In this document: positions 8,887 to 17,196 of the stretch, piece after piece | Position numbering within the stretch: position 1 is the first letter of the stretch | Layout: each line of letters opens with the position of its first letter | Assembly: GCA_039033855.1 (NCBI GenBank) | Contig: JBCCBV010000022.1 | Coordinates: 1-47,087, forward strand | DNA: 47,087 bases | Source: JBCCBV01 sp039033855 | GTDB taxonomy: Bacteria > Planctomycetota > Phycisphaerae > Phycisphaerales > Phycisphaeraceae | Direction of reading: 5' to 3' | The notes under the pieces: generated by a model | What the model was told of the DNA's origin: nothing | The model's input: only the letters and a program-made list of their open reading frames with translations | Databases searched by the model: none | Made by a program: the position numbers and the translations under genes

Positions 8887-9849
8887 ATGACGCTCGACGT
8901 CCGCACCGTCTTCTTGTCCGACTGCCACCTGGGCTCGCGCGCCACCGATGCGCGGGCGCTGTCGCAGTTCCTCAAGTACACCCGCTGCCAGCGCATCTAT
9001 TTGGTGGGCGACATCATCGACATGTGGCGGCTCCGCCAGCGGTGGTACTGGCCGGGCGAGCACAACAACGTCGTCCGCCGGCTGCTGAACCACACCAAGC
9101 ACGGCACCGACGTGGTGCTGATCCCCGGCAACCACGACGAGGCGGCCCGGCAGTTTTTCGACAGCGATTTCGGCGGGGTGCGCGTCGTGCCGTTTGCCGT
9201 GCACGTCACCGCCGACCGAAGGCGCCTGCTGGTGACCCACGGCGACCAGTTCGACCTGGTCGTCCGCCACTCGCGCGTCGTCTCGATGCTCGGCGCCCAG
9301 GCGTACGACCTGCTGGTCATGGCCAACCGCCGGTACAACGCGCTGCGTCGCCGGCTGGGGCTGCCGTATCAGTCTTTGTCTAAAGCCGTCAAGAGCAAGG
9401 TGAAGACCGCGTGCATGTTCGTCTCACGTTTTGAAGAAGCGCTCATGCACGAGGCCGAGCGCCGCGGGCTCGACGGCGTGGTCTGTGGCCACATCCACCA
9501 GGCCGAGGTCCGGACCGACGGCCCCGTGGCCTATTACAACTGCGGCGACTGGGTCGAGGGGTGCACCGCCATCGTCGAACACCACGACGGACGGATGGAA
9601 CTCATCGACGCCGAGCAGGTCCTGGGCGCCGCGAAGCCGGCAGCCCGTCCCAAGACCCGCAAGGCCGTACGCGCCGCCCGCGCCGCCGACCCCGAGATGC
9701 CCGCGCTCGCCGACCTCATCCGCTTCAGCCCCGAGGCGATGGAAAACCACGACTCGGACATCCTTACGTTCGGCGAAGACGAGTTGGACGCCTCCCCAGC
9801 GCTCGCGCCGGCCGACCACGGCCGGAACCGTGTCGGCCCGCTCGCCTGA
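8887..9849 (+). CDS. UDP-2,3-diacylglucosamine diphosphatase-like metallophosphoesterase
   Basis: A calcineurin-like phosphoesterase of the LpxH group, which cleaves UDP-2,3-diacylglucosamine to lipid X and UMP in lipid A synthesis. The metal-binding motifs are SDCHLG (11-16), GDIIDMW (41-47), PGNHDE (about 78-83), THGDQFD and CGHIHQAE. Residues after about 260 form an Ala/Arg/Pro-rich extension not needed for the fold. ATG 8887 gives the family N-terminus; an upstream in-frame ATG at 8812 would add 25 unrelated residues. The preceding 269 bases contain two GGAAAACC boxes (about 8638 and 8673) and an AT-rich stretch suited to a promoter. Some YbbF-like homologues act on other substrates, so lipid A function is an inference. 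Confidence 0.8.
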   Translation: MTLDVRTVFLSDCHLGSRATDARALSQFLKYTRCQRIYLVGDIIDMWRLRQRWYWPGEHNNVVRRLLNHTKHGTDVVLIPGNHDEAARQFFDSDFGGVRVVPFAVHVTADRRRLLVTHGDQFDLVVRHSRVVSMLGAQAYDLLVMANRRYNALRRRLGLPYQSLSKAVKSKVKTACMFVSRFEEALMHEAERRGLDGVVCGHIHQAEVRTDGPVAYYNCGDWVEGCTAIVEHHDGRMELIDAEQVLGAAKPAARPKTRKAVRAARAADPEMPALADLIRFSPEAMENHDSDILTFGEDELDASPALAPADHGRNRVGPLA

Positions 9850-9952
9850 ACCACGGCGGTTACCCCGGCGGCTGCCCCACTCCCTGGGCGAAGAGTCACT
9901 GCGGTGATTCGTTCGGAGCCGGCGGCTTGCACACGCAGGCGCAGGCCGTTGC

Positions 9953-10960
9953 TCAGCCCATCCCCTCCAGCACGGTCTTGCCGATGGCGGAGCCGGTCTC
10001 CTGGAGTTCGTGAGCCTGGGTCAGGGTTTCGACGCTCATGGCGCCGAGGTTCCGCTGCACGGTCGACACCAGCGAGCCGTCGTCGATCATCTCGGCCACC
10101 CGGTTCAGCAAGTCGTGCTGCACGGCCATGTCCGGGGTCTGGCACATCGACCGAGCGAACATGAACTCCCAGGCATAGGTCAGCGATTTGGGCTTGCCCA
10201 GCCGCAGGTCGAACGTTTCGGGGTCGTCGATGAGGGCCACCCGGCCGCGCGGGCGGATCAACTCGACCACCGCCTCGTGGTGCTGGTCTGACGCGGTGAG
10301 CATGGCCACGTAGCCGGGCGCGAGCCCGAGCGCCTTGACTTGCTCCGCCAACGGCTCGCGGTGATTGACCACGTGGTCGGCGCCCATCTGCTGAACCCAC
10401 ACCACCGTCTCGGGGCGCGACGCGGTGGCGATCACCGTCAACCCCGTCCGCTTTTTGGCCAACTGGATGAGGATCGACCCCACGCCGCCGGCCCCGCCAA
10501 TCACAAGCAAGCTCTCGCCTTGGCCAGAGCCTTCTTGCAGTCCCAGGCTGTCGAACAGCAGCTCCCACGCCGTAATGGAGGTCAAAGGCAGCCCCGCGGC
10601 GTCGGCGAAGCCCAATCTCGCCGGCTTCTTGCCCACGATGCGCTCGTCGACGGCTTGCAGCTCGGCGTTCGACCCCTGGCGGGTGAGGTCACCGGCGTAA
10701 TAGACCTCATCCCCCGGCTTGAACCACGCAACGTCGGCGCCGACCTGCCGGACCACGCCGGCGGCGTCGTAACCGAGCACCTTGACGTCGTCGCCCGCGG
10801 GACGGCCGCCGCGGACCTTCACGTCGACGGGGTTGACCGACACCCCGCGAACTTCCACCAGCAGGTCGTGCGGGCCGAGCGCAGGCGGGTCTAGCTCGAC
10901 GGCGATGAGCGCGTAGGGCGCCGAGATGGGGCCGGGCTGCCGATATCCGATCGCGCGCAT
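9953..10960 (-). CDS. Zinc-free quinone oxidoreductase-like MDR protein
   Basis: An NADPH-dependent oxidoreductase of the MDR superfamily (335 residues), close to the ZADH/YhdH-type group usually annotated as zinc-binding alcohol dehydrogenase family protein. Visible are SVNPVDVKVRGG, LGYDAAGVVRQVG, LPLTSITAWELLFD, and the dinucleotide motif VIGGAGGVGSILIQLAK. The cysteine zinc ligands are absent, as in quinone reductases. ATG 10960 gives MRAIGYRQPGP, the family start; a more upstream ATG at 11026 adds 22 residues with no family match. It converges on the LpxH-like gene and is divergent from the GT4 gene 110 bases away. Confidence 0.87.
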   Translation of the reverse strand: MRAIGYRQPGPISAPYALIAVELDPPALGPHDLLVEVRGVSVNPVDVKVRGGRPAGDDVKVLGYDAAGVVRQVGADVAWFKPGDEVYYAGDLTRQGSNAELQAVDERIVGKKPARLGFADAAGLPLTSITAWELLFDSLGLQEGSGQGESLLVIGGAGGVGSILIQLAKKRTGLTVIATASRPETVVWVQQMGADHVVNHREPLAEQVKALGLAPGYVAMLTASDQHHEAVVELIRPRGRVALIDDPETFDLRLGKPKSLTYAWEFMFARSMCQTPDMAVQHDLLNRVAEMIDDGSLVSTVQRNLGAMSVETLTQAHELQETGSAIGKTVLEGMG

Positions 10961-11070
10961 GGCGTAGCTCGCTGGGGTGTGCGGGGCGCACATCTTAGAC
11001 CGGGCAGGGTCGCGAGCGATCCGCAACGCCGACCGTGTTTCGCCGCATGCAGTTCGGTATTCTTCCGCCC

Positions 11071-12084
11071 ATGCGTTTCGCCCTGGTCACCGACGCGTGG
11101 TTCCCGCAGGTCAACGGCGTCGTGCGCACCTGGGATCAGGTCACCCGACAGATGCGCGCCCAAGGGCACGAGGTCCTGGTGGTGAACCCCAGCGACTTCC
11201 GCACCATCCCCGCGCCGCGCTACCCCGAGATCCGCCTGGCGATCCTGCCCCGGCGGAAGGTCAACCGGATGCTCAGCGACTTCGCCCCCGACGCGGTGCA
11301 CCTGGCGACCGAGGGCAGCCTGGGCCAGGCCGGGCGCGCGTGGTGCCGGAAGCACAAACGGCCTTACACCACCAGCTATCACACGCAGTTCCCGATGTAT
11401 ATGAAGTCGTACTTCGGCATCCCGCCCAAGCTGACCTACCGCTTCATCCGCTGGTTCCACGGCAAGGCCAGGGCCACGCTCGTGCCCACGAAGACCATCC
11501 GCGAGGAACTCGCCGCGCACGCGGGCATGGACAACGTGGTGGTGTGGTCGCGCGGGGTCGATACCTCGGTCTTCCATCCGTACGAAGGCCAGCCGAACGC
11601 ATACCCCGAAGACCTGCCCCGGCCGATCTTTTTCTACGCCGGACGGGTGGCGGTGGAGAAGAACCTCGAAGCGTTTTTGGCCCTCGACCTGCCCGGCAGC
11701 AAGGCGATCGTGGGCGACGGCCCCGCGCGGGCCAAGCTGCAGGCCAGGTTTCCCGGCGTGTACTGGGCGGGGTATCAGAAGGGCGAGGACCTCGGCCGGC
11801 ACTTTGCCGGCGGCGACGTGTTCGTGTTCCCCAGCAAGACGGACACGTTCGGCGTCGTGCTCATCGAGGCCAACGCCTGCGGCGTGCCCACCGCCGCCTA
11901 CCCCGTCACCGGGCCCATCGACGTGGTGCAGGACGGCGTGACCGGCAAGCTGTCCGACGACCTCAAGCAGGCCTGCCTCGACTGCCTGGACCTCGACCGG
12001 CAAGCGTGCATCGACTACGGCCAGGCCAACACGTGGGAACGCTGCGCCCAGACCGTGCTCGACCACGCCGCGGTGGTTGCTTGA
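11071..12084 (+). CDS. GT4-family glycosyltransferase
   Basis: A retaining GT-B glycosyltransferase (337 residues) resembling the alpha-mannosyltransferase/sulfoquinovosyltransferase branch of family GT4. It starts MRFALVTDAWFPQVNGVVRT with the family's N-terminal acceptor-site loop. It continues with TTSYHTQFPMY, SRGVDTSVFHP, FFYAGRVAVEKNLEAFL (start of the donor-binding domain), and the E-x7-E region in SKTDTFGVVLIEANACGVPT. The likely product is a glycolipid or envelope glycan, but donor and acceptor are unknown. ATG 11071 is chosen because it gives the canonical first strand; an in-frame ATG at 11035 is possible. Confidence 0.88.
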   Translation: MRFALVTDAWFPQVNGVVRTWDQVTRQMRAQGHEVLVVNPSDFRTIPAPRYPEIRLAILPRRKVNRMLSDFAPDAVHLATEGSLGQAGRAWCRKHKRPYTTSYHTQFPMYMKSYFGIPPKLTYRFIRWFHGKARATLVPTKTIREELAAHAGMDNVVVWSRGVDTSVFHPYEGQPNAYPEDLPRPIFFYAGRVAVEKNLEAFLALDLPGSKAIVGDGPARAKLQARFPGVYWAGYQKGEDLGRHFAGGDVFVFPSKTDTFGVVLIEANACGVPTAAYPVTGPIDVVQDGVTGKLSDDLKQACLDCLDLDRQACIDYGQANTWERCAQTVLDHAAVVA

Positions 12085-12125
12085 ACCGCCCGCACGTTGC
12101 TGCTCATCGCAACCCGCTGAATCAA

Positions 12126-13064
12126 TTACGCCTGCATCACGCCGGCGAGGATCAACCCCGCCACCACGATCGCGATGGCGATCCGGTAGTAGCCGAAGAC
12201 CTCGAGCCCGCGCTTCTTGAGGTACCCCACCATCCACTTGACCGACACCACCGCCGACGCCCACGCGGTGACGCTGCCGATCAGCATCGTCCACCAGCCG
12301 TACTCGCGGGCCATCCACGAGATCATGAGGACCTCTTCGAGCACGCCGTCGCCGTCGAGGTCGACCTGCACCGAGTCGAGCACGGCCTTGTAGACCGTGG
12401 CGGCCAGCAGCGTGATCACGCCAAGCAAAAAGCTGAACTCCACCGCGGCCGCCACGCTTAACCCGACCAGCAGTCCGCCGACAATCGTCGCCAAGCTACG
12501 GCTGGTGCCGGGCAGCATCGCCACGCACTGCAGCAGCCCGATGATGAGCGCCATCCGCCAGGTGAGCAGCTCGAGGGCCCTGCCCTTTTCCGAATCGGCG
12601 GAAGCGATGTCGCCGGACGCTGCGCGCTTTCGGCGGTTCCATTGGCAGACCGCCAGGATCGCCACGCCGCCCACGAACCAGGCGCCGACGATGAACCAGG
12701 GGTGGAACAGGTGCTCTTCGATCTTGTCGTCGAACAACACGCCGAGCACCGCCGCGGGCATGAACGCCGCAACCAGGTTCAGGCCGAGTTGGAAGCCGTC
12801 TTTGTCGCCCGGCCCCACGCCGACCTTGCCGGCCCAGCCGACGGCCGACTGCTTGACCCGGCTCCAGTAGAGCCCGAGCACGGCGACAATCGCCCCGGCC
12901 TGGATGCAGATGGCGTAGGCGTTGGCGGCGCGTTCGGCTTCGGGCGAGGCCGTGCCGATGCCCAGCAGCGCCTGAGCGACCAACAGGTGGCCCGTCGAAC
13001 TGACCGGCAGGTACTCGGTCAGCCCTTCGACCAGGCCCAGGATGATCGCTTGCCACCACGACAT
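12126..13064 (-). CDS. uppP: Undecaprenyl-diphosphatase
   Basis: An integral membrane enzyme of the BacA/UppP family that recycles undecaprenyl diphosphate for envelope polymer synthesis and can give bacitracin resistance. The 312-residue protein has the two signatures: LGLVEGLTEYLPVSSTGHLL near the N-terminus with the catalytic glutamates, and PGTSRSLATIVGGLLVGLS with the conserved arginine. Six to eight hydrophobic segments are visible. It is slightly longer than typical (about 270), because of a charged loop RRKRAASGDIASADSEKG in the middle. It converges on the GT4 gene with 41 bases between the stops. Confidence 0.95.
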   Translation of the reverse strand: MSWWQAIILGLVEGLTEYLPVSSTGHLLVAQALLGIGTASPEAERAANAYAICIQAGAIVAVLGLYWSRVKQSAVGWAGKVGVGPGDKDGFQLGLNLVAAFMPAAVLGVLFDDKIEEHLFHPWFIVGAWFVGGVAILAVCQWNRRKRAASGDIASADSEKGRALELLTWRMALIIGLLQCVAMLPGTSRSLATIVGGLLVGLSVAAAVEFSFLLGVITLLAATVYKAVLDSVQVDLDGDGVLEEVLMISWMAREYGWWTMLIGSVTAWASAVVSVKWMVGYLKKRGLEVFGYYRIAIAIVVAGLILAGVMQA

Positions 13065-13101
13065 AGGTCGGGATGGTAACTAAACGTGCCACACACAACT
13101 C

Positions 13102-13629
13102 CTAGGCTGCTGGCAAGACTTCAATCACTTGAGCTTCAAGCTGATCGCCCGTGACTTTTGTAACCCGCCCAAGGCGATCATCCTCAGAAATACCGAAATA
13201 GCTCGCTGCGTAAGAATATCGCGAACTTCGAGGAGAATACGACTCATAAACAAGTACAAGAAATCGGTGGTCAACACCCGCAGGTGCTGTGCGACCTAAC
13301 TTATCTACGCAAGCCCAAAACTCATGCTCATTCTTCGGCCCAGCGCCACCTTTCCACCCACGTTGTTTGCCTTCCAAGTCAATGTTTGGGCGAGTGAGGT
13401 AATACTTGAACTCGACAAGACCTACTGTATCCCTCGCTCGAATCAGCAGATCAAAACGCTTCCACTCTGCTTGGACGAGTTCCACGGCTTCGAGAGAGAG
13501 CGCCTCTGAGAGAAACATTGAGCGGAATGTGAATTCGTCTGTGTTAGCTAGCCCCACGTGCCGAGCGTGAGCCTCCATGGACAATCGTGCTCGCAATGTG
13601 GACTGTGCGACCCAGTCAAACATTGCCAA
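13102..13629 (-). CDS. Orphan protein with a PD-(D/E)XK-nuclease-like motif
   Basis: A 175-residue protein with no signal peptide. I do not recognise a named family. It contains FDLLIRARDTVGLVEFKYYL: an aspartate (about 60) followed 13 residues later by E-x-K (E73, K75) on a predicted beta strand. That is the layout of the PD-(D/E)XK nuclease core, with a glutamate-containing helix just before (SEALSLEAVEL). The base composition is visibly more AT-rich than on either side, suggesting recent transfer. No methylase, toxin or antitoxin partner is adjacent, so restriction-like function is only suggested. A second in-frame ATG six bases downstream is an alternative start. Confidence 0.65.
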   Translation of the reverse strand: MAMFDWVAQSTLRARLSMEAHARHVGLANTDEFTFRSMFLSEALSLEAVELVQAEWKRFDLLIRARDTVGLVEFKYYLTRPNIDLEGKQRGWKGGAGPKNEHEFWACVDKLGRTAPAGVDHRFLVLVYESYSPRSSRYSYAASYFGISEDDRLGRVTKVTGDQLEAQVIEVLPAA

Positions 13630-13665
13630 ACTGTACCGCCTGACGCCTCAAGTCCGCGGCGAATC

Positions 13666-16600
13666 TCACGCCCTTCGGCGCCGCCCCGCGCCCAGGCCGG
13701 CGAGGCCCAGCAGCGCCAGGCTGGCGGGCTCGGGCACGACCGTCGGGCCGGACGCGCCGAAGTTGAACGCCAGGGTGTCGAAGTCGAGCAGGTCGGTCAC
13801 GCCGTCGCCGTTGTAGTCGGCGCCGGACCAGCCCAGGCCGTTTTGGCCGAAGGCCCCGGCCAGGACGTCGAAGTCCAGCAGGTCGACCACGCCGTCGAGG
13901 TTGGCGTCGCCGGGCGAGGTGTCGAGGATCACGCCCAGCAGCAGGTCGCGGTCGGTCAGGTCGACGACGCCGTCGCTGTCGATGTCGGCGGCAAAGTCGT
14001 CGGTCCCGAGCTGGCTCAGCAGCAGGTCGATGTCGGCGACATCGGTCGCGCCCGAGTCGTTCAGGTCGCCACGCTCGTCGAGCGCGACCTCGTACACCGG
14101 CAGCAGCCCGGAAGCGCCCGCGTCGATCAGGGCTTGTTCGAGGCCGACCAGGTCGGACCAGTTCACCAAGCCGTCGCCGTCGATGTCGGCGGCGGGGTTG
14201 AAGACGGTGTTGTCCGTTTCGAGCACGCCCAGCAGGCTGTCGGGGGCGAAGGCGATGTCCAGGGCCGAAATCACACCGTCGCCGTTGACGTCGGCCAGGC
14301 CCGCGCCGACGCCGTCGGCGTCGGAGATGAACTGGCCGGTCACGCGCTGGACGTTGACGTTGCCGGTGGGCTCGAAGCTGACGATCGACAGCACGTTGTT
14401 GCCGGCCTGCAGGTCGGCGAAAAAGCGCTTGAACAGGTTCACGTCGACCCGGTCGGCGCCGCCCTGCCCGCCGAGCGCCATGTTGAGCACGTCTTGTTCG
14501 GACATCGACGCGGGCAGGTTCGCAAACACGTGCACGCTGTTGGCGGTGAAGTCCAGCGACTCGATCAGCACGTCGGTGTCGCCCGAGCCGGCCGCGTTGA
14601 CCGCACGAAGCTCTTGCACGCCGGACTCCGGCGGCAGCAGGTCGACGTAGATGACTTCTTTGAAGTCGCTGTAGACGGGGACGCTGGCGCCCTGCCGGAA
14701 AGCGCGACCGGTGATGAAGTTGACGCCTTCGGGCAGTTGGGTGGTGTCGATGACCTGAAGGTAGTCGCCGGCGAACGTGGGGCTGGCGGCCCCGGGGGAG
14801 TTGAACGTCAGGAACTCTTCGAAGCCATAGGTGACCTGATCGTTGGGGTCGTCGAAGTCGACGCCGGAGATCGTGGCGTTGACATTGACTCCGTTGGCGT
14901 CGACGCCCCCGTTGATTTTGAACAGGGCGTTGTCGCCGGACGCGTCCAGGTCGAAGAAGCCGTCGGACAGCACGACCGGCTGGGTTTGCAGGCGGAGGGT
15001 GAACGTCTCGTCGTTGACGACGGTGTAGTCGGTCAGGCGGGTGGTGCCGTTGGAAAAGCCGTTGGGGGCGGGGGTCCCGCCGGCGAGGGTTTCGGTGGCG
15101 CCGTCGCCGTCGAGGATTTCCAGGCCGTCGACCGAGCGCGGCGTGGGCAGGCCGTAGATCAGGTAGCCGTTGTCCTGGCCGTTGCTGCGGAGGAACGGGG
15201 TGCTGGCGATGACGCTGTTGCCGGCGAAAGTGGTGACTTCGAGCACCTCCGGCACGCCGGCGCTGGCGGCGTGGTTGCCGGTGAGCTCGACCAGCCGGGT
15301 GCCGGGGGCGAAGGACACCTGCACGTTGTTGAGGGTGTCGAAGCCGGCGTCGTTGCGGTTGCTCAGGAGGACCAGGGCCGAGCCTTCGCGCTCGAAGGCC
15401 AGCTCATCGGTCGTGATGGCGCGCTGGAGGTAGTTGCCGCGGCCGTGGGTGTTTCGGATGTCGACCAGCTCGGTGATGGTGTCGCCGAACACGCCGCCGA
15501 GCGCGTCGCCTCGGCCGTCTTTGGGGAAGTCGCGGTTGTCGCCGTGCTCTTTGGCGTCGAGGTAGACCACGGCGTTGCCGGGCTGCATGAGCATGTAGGC
15601 GTGGGCGACGTTGTCGAGGTCGGCGCCGAACTCGTCGTGGCTTCGGGCGAACAGCACGCCCTGCGAGCCGTTGCGGATGCCGTCGTCGAACACGTCCATA
15701 CCGTCGTTGACGACGTTGAACCAGTTGTTCGCGGCGCCGTTGTTGGTCAGGTTGCCTTTGAGCGCGAAGAACTGGGCGAAGTCGAGCACGTCGCGGTTGC
15801 CGCCGACCACGTTCGGCGTGGCGGGGTTGATGTCTTTACGGATGAAGTCGTCGAGGAACGACCGGCTGCCGTCGAACACCTCGGAGTAGGAAAAGACGTG
15901 GTTGGTCGAGCCGTCGAGCTGCTTGCGCGGGTTCGAGGCGTAAACCGCCTGGTCGAGGAAGTCGTAGAGGAACTGCTCGGTGTGCTTGGCGGCGTCGATG
16001 CGGAAGCCGTCGACGTTGTTGACCTGCACCATCCACTGGTGGTAGCGCATGAGCAGGCCGGTGCCGTTGTCGGTGACCGGGTCGCCGGTGAGCGGCGCGT
16101 CGGCGTTGAAGTCGTACCGCACGACGTTGGGGTTGTTGAGCTTGGGGTCGGAGAAGTTCGAGACCGTGCCCTGCTGGTCGGGGTAGAACGCGGCGTTGGC
16201 GGGGTTCGGCTGGTTGGTGACCGAGCCGGCGGGGATGTTCAGCGGGTTGCCCGGGGTGGTCGGGTGGCGGATGAACTGGAAGTTGGTGCTGTGGTCGATG
16301 TCGGTCAGGCCGGAGATCTGGCCCTCGATCACGCCGCTGGCGCCCAGGGGGTGGAAGTCGCCGAAGGTGCCCGGCACGCCGAACGCGTCGCCGCCGCCGT
16401 CGGGGTCTTGCAGGATGAAGCCGGGGAAGCCGCCGCTGGCGATGAAGCCGGGCGTCTGCTGATCGTCGAAGCCGTTGTGGTTGACAACCGAGTCGATGTG
16501 GAGCTGGGCGCCTTGCCGGTGGAGCATCTCGCCAAACTTCTGCAGGCCGGTCTGCGTGCCGTAGAGCGTTTGGTTGTCCCACGAGCCGAGGTCGAAGCGG

Positions 16601-16869
16601 TCGAACACGTCGTAGCCGACCGAGAAGCTGCCGGTGTTGGCCCGGCCGGGCGGGGGCGCCCACACGGCGCCGTAGCCCGCTTGGAAGACGTCGCCGGCCC
16701 GTTCGATCTGGGTCTGATACGTGCCGTCAAACCACTGCAGGAACGGCGCGGGCGAAACGGACTGCGCCGCGGCGGGCAGCGCGATCCCCGAGGCCATCGC
16801 GGCGGCGCAGAGCGCCGCGGTTGAACGGTTTACCGGCCGGGTGTGGACAGAGGCGCCGAAAGCTCGCAT
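13666..16869 (-). CDS. Secreted GH13 alpha-amylase with EF-hand repeats and PEP-CTERM
   Basis: A 1067-residue extracellular enzyme predicted to hydrolyse alpha-1,4 glucans. A signal peptide ends at about 35 (GIALPAAAQ). The GH13 regions are IDSVVNHNG (125-133), GFRIDAAKH with nucleophile D292, SYSEVFDG with acid E330, and FARSHDEF with H411-D412. A beta-rich region follows to about 840. Then come six calcium-loop repeats of dockerin/EF-hand type (DVNGDGVISALD, DIDGDGLVNWSD, DLNDSGATDVAD, DIDSDGVVDLTD, DANLDGVVDLLD, DYNGDGVTDLLD). The C-terminus VPEPASLALLGLAGLGAG plus RRRRA is a PEP-CTERM sorting signal. AAGGA precedes ATG 16869; an upstream in-frame ATG at 16908 is less likely. Confidence 0.92.
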   Translation of the reverse strand: MRAFGASVHTRPVNRSTAALCAAAMASGIALPAAAQSVSPAPFLQWFDGTYQTQIERAGDVFQAGYGAVWAPPPGRANTGSFSVGYDVFDRFDLGSWDNQTLYGTQTGLQKFGEMLHRQGAQLHIDSVVNHNGFDDQQTPGFIASGGFPGFILQDPDGGGDAFGVPGTFGDFHPLGASGVIEGQISGLTDIDHSTNFQFIRHPTTPGNPLNIPAGSVTNQPNPANAAFYPDQQGTVSNFSDPKLNNPNVVRYDFNADAPLTGDPVTDNGTGLLMRYHQWMVQVNNVDGFRIDAAKHTEQFLYDFLDQAVYASNPRKQLDGSTNHVFSYSEVFDGSRSFLDDFIRKDINPATPNVVGGNRDVLDFAQFFALKGNLTNNGAANNWFNVVNDGMDVFDDGIRNGSQGVLFARSHDEFGADLDNVAHAYMLMQPGNAVVYLDAKEHGDNRDFPKDGRGDALGGVFGDTITELVDIRNTHGRGNYLQRAITTDELAFEREGSALVLLSNRNDAGFDTLNNVQVSFAPGTRLVELTGNHAASAGVPEVLEVTTFAGNSVIASTPFLRSNGQDNGYLIYGLPTPRSVDGLEILDGDGATETLAGGTPAPNGFSNGTTRLTDYTVVNDETFTLRLQTQPVVLSDGFFDLDASGDNALFKINGGVDANGVNVNATISGVDFDDPNDQVTYGFEEFLTFNSPGAASPTFAGDYLQVIDTTQLPEGVNFITGRAFRQGASVPVYSDFKEVIYVDLLPPESGVQELRAVNAAGSGDTDVLIESLDFTANSVHVFANLPASMSEQDVLNMALGGQGGADRVDVNLFKRFFADLQAGNNVLSIVSFEPTGNVNVQRVTGQFISDADGVGAGLADVNGDGVISALDIAFAPDSLLGVLETDNTVFNPAADIDGDGLVNWSDLVGLEQALIDAGASGLLPVYEVALDERGDLNDSGATDVADIDLLLSQLGTDDFAADIDSDGVVDLTDRDLLLGVILDTSPGDANLDGVVDLLDFDVLAGAFGQNGLGWSGADYNGDGVTDLLDFDTLAFNFGASGPTVVPEPASLALLGLAGLGAGRRRRA
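16821..16835 (+). promoter_or_regulatory. Possible operator-like site in the 5' coding part of the amylase
   Basis: TTGAACGGTTTACCG matches the site upstream of lacI (19683-19698) over TTGAACGGTTTA and the following CG. It lies 34-48 bases inside the amylase coding region. It may be a downstream operator or a coincidence of the codons for PVNRST. Confidence 0.3.
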
Positions 16870-17196
16870 CGGTGAATCCTTAGCTGCACGAGGGAGAGGA
16901 CAACTCAATAGCCGGCCGTTCGAGGCGGTTATTCCACGTCACGACCGGCGGCGGCCGTGGGGTTGCGGAGCCTCGTCGCGCGAGCCTGCAGTGGGCACGC
17001 TTGCGCGCGATGCAACCCCAAAGGGTGCGGGCTCTGCCCGCGGCCAGGGCGTGGTGCGGCCCGGCGGCCCCGTTGCGGGGCGGGAATCGGAGCGCCCGCG
17101 GTTAAGCGAGCGCCCCGGGGTCTATCTCCTCCGGGCCCATCCCCACACCCATCCATCCATTGGGCAACGCGGGCCGGTGTCCCAGAGGTTGGCCGA
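16870..17196. other. Non-coding spacer upstream of the amylase
   Basis: These 327 bases lie between the stop of the second PEP-CTERM gene (17197) and the amylase start, both on the minus strand. The amylase ribosome site (AAGGA) lies at the left end. The rest is very GC-rich with short palindromes, including GGCCCCGTTGCGGGGC at 17066-17081, which may form a terminator hairpin for the preceding gene. I see no coding frame with family similarity. Confidence 0.4.

Noticed and set aside
13558..16824. Very long open frame on the plus strand opposite the amylase
   Set aside because: Its translation is Val/Asp/Gly-rich with no family motif and mirrors the GC-rich codons of the clearly genuine GH13 gene.
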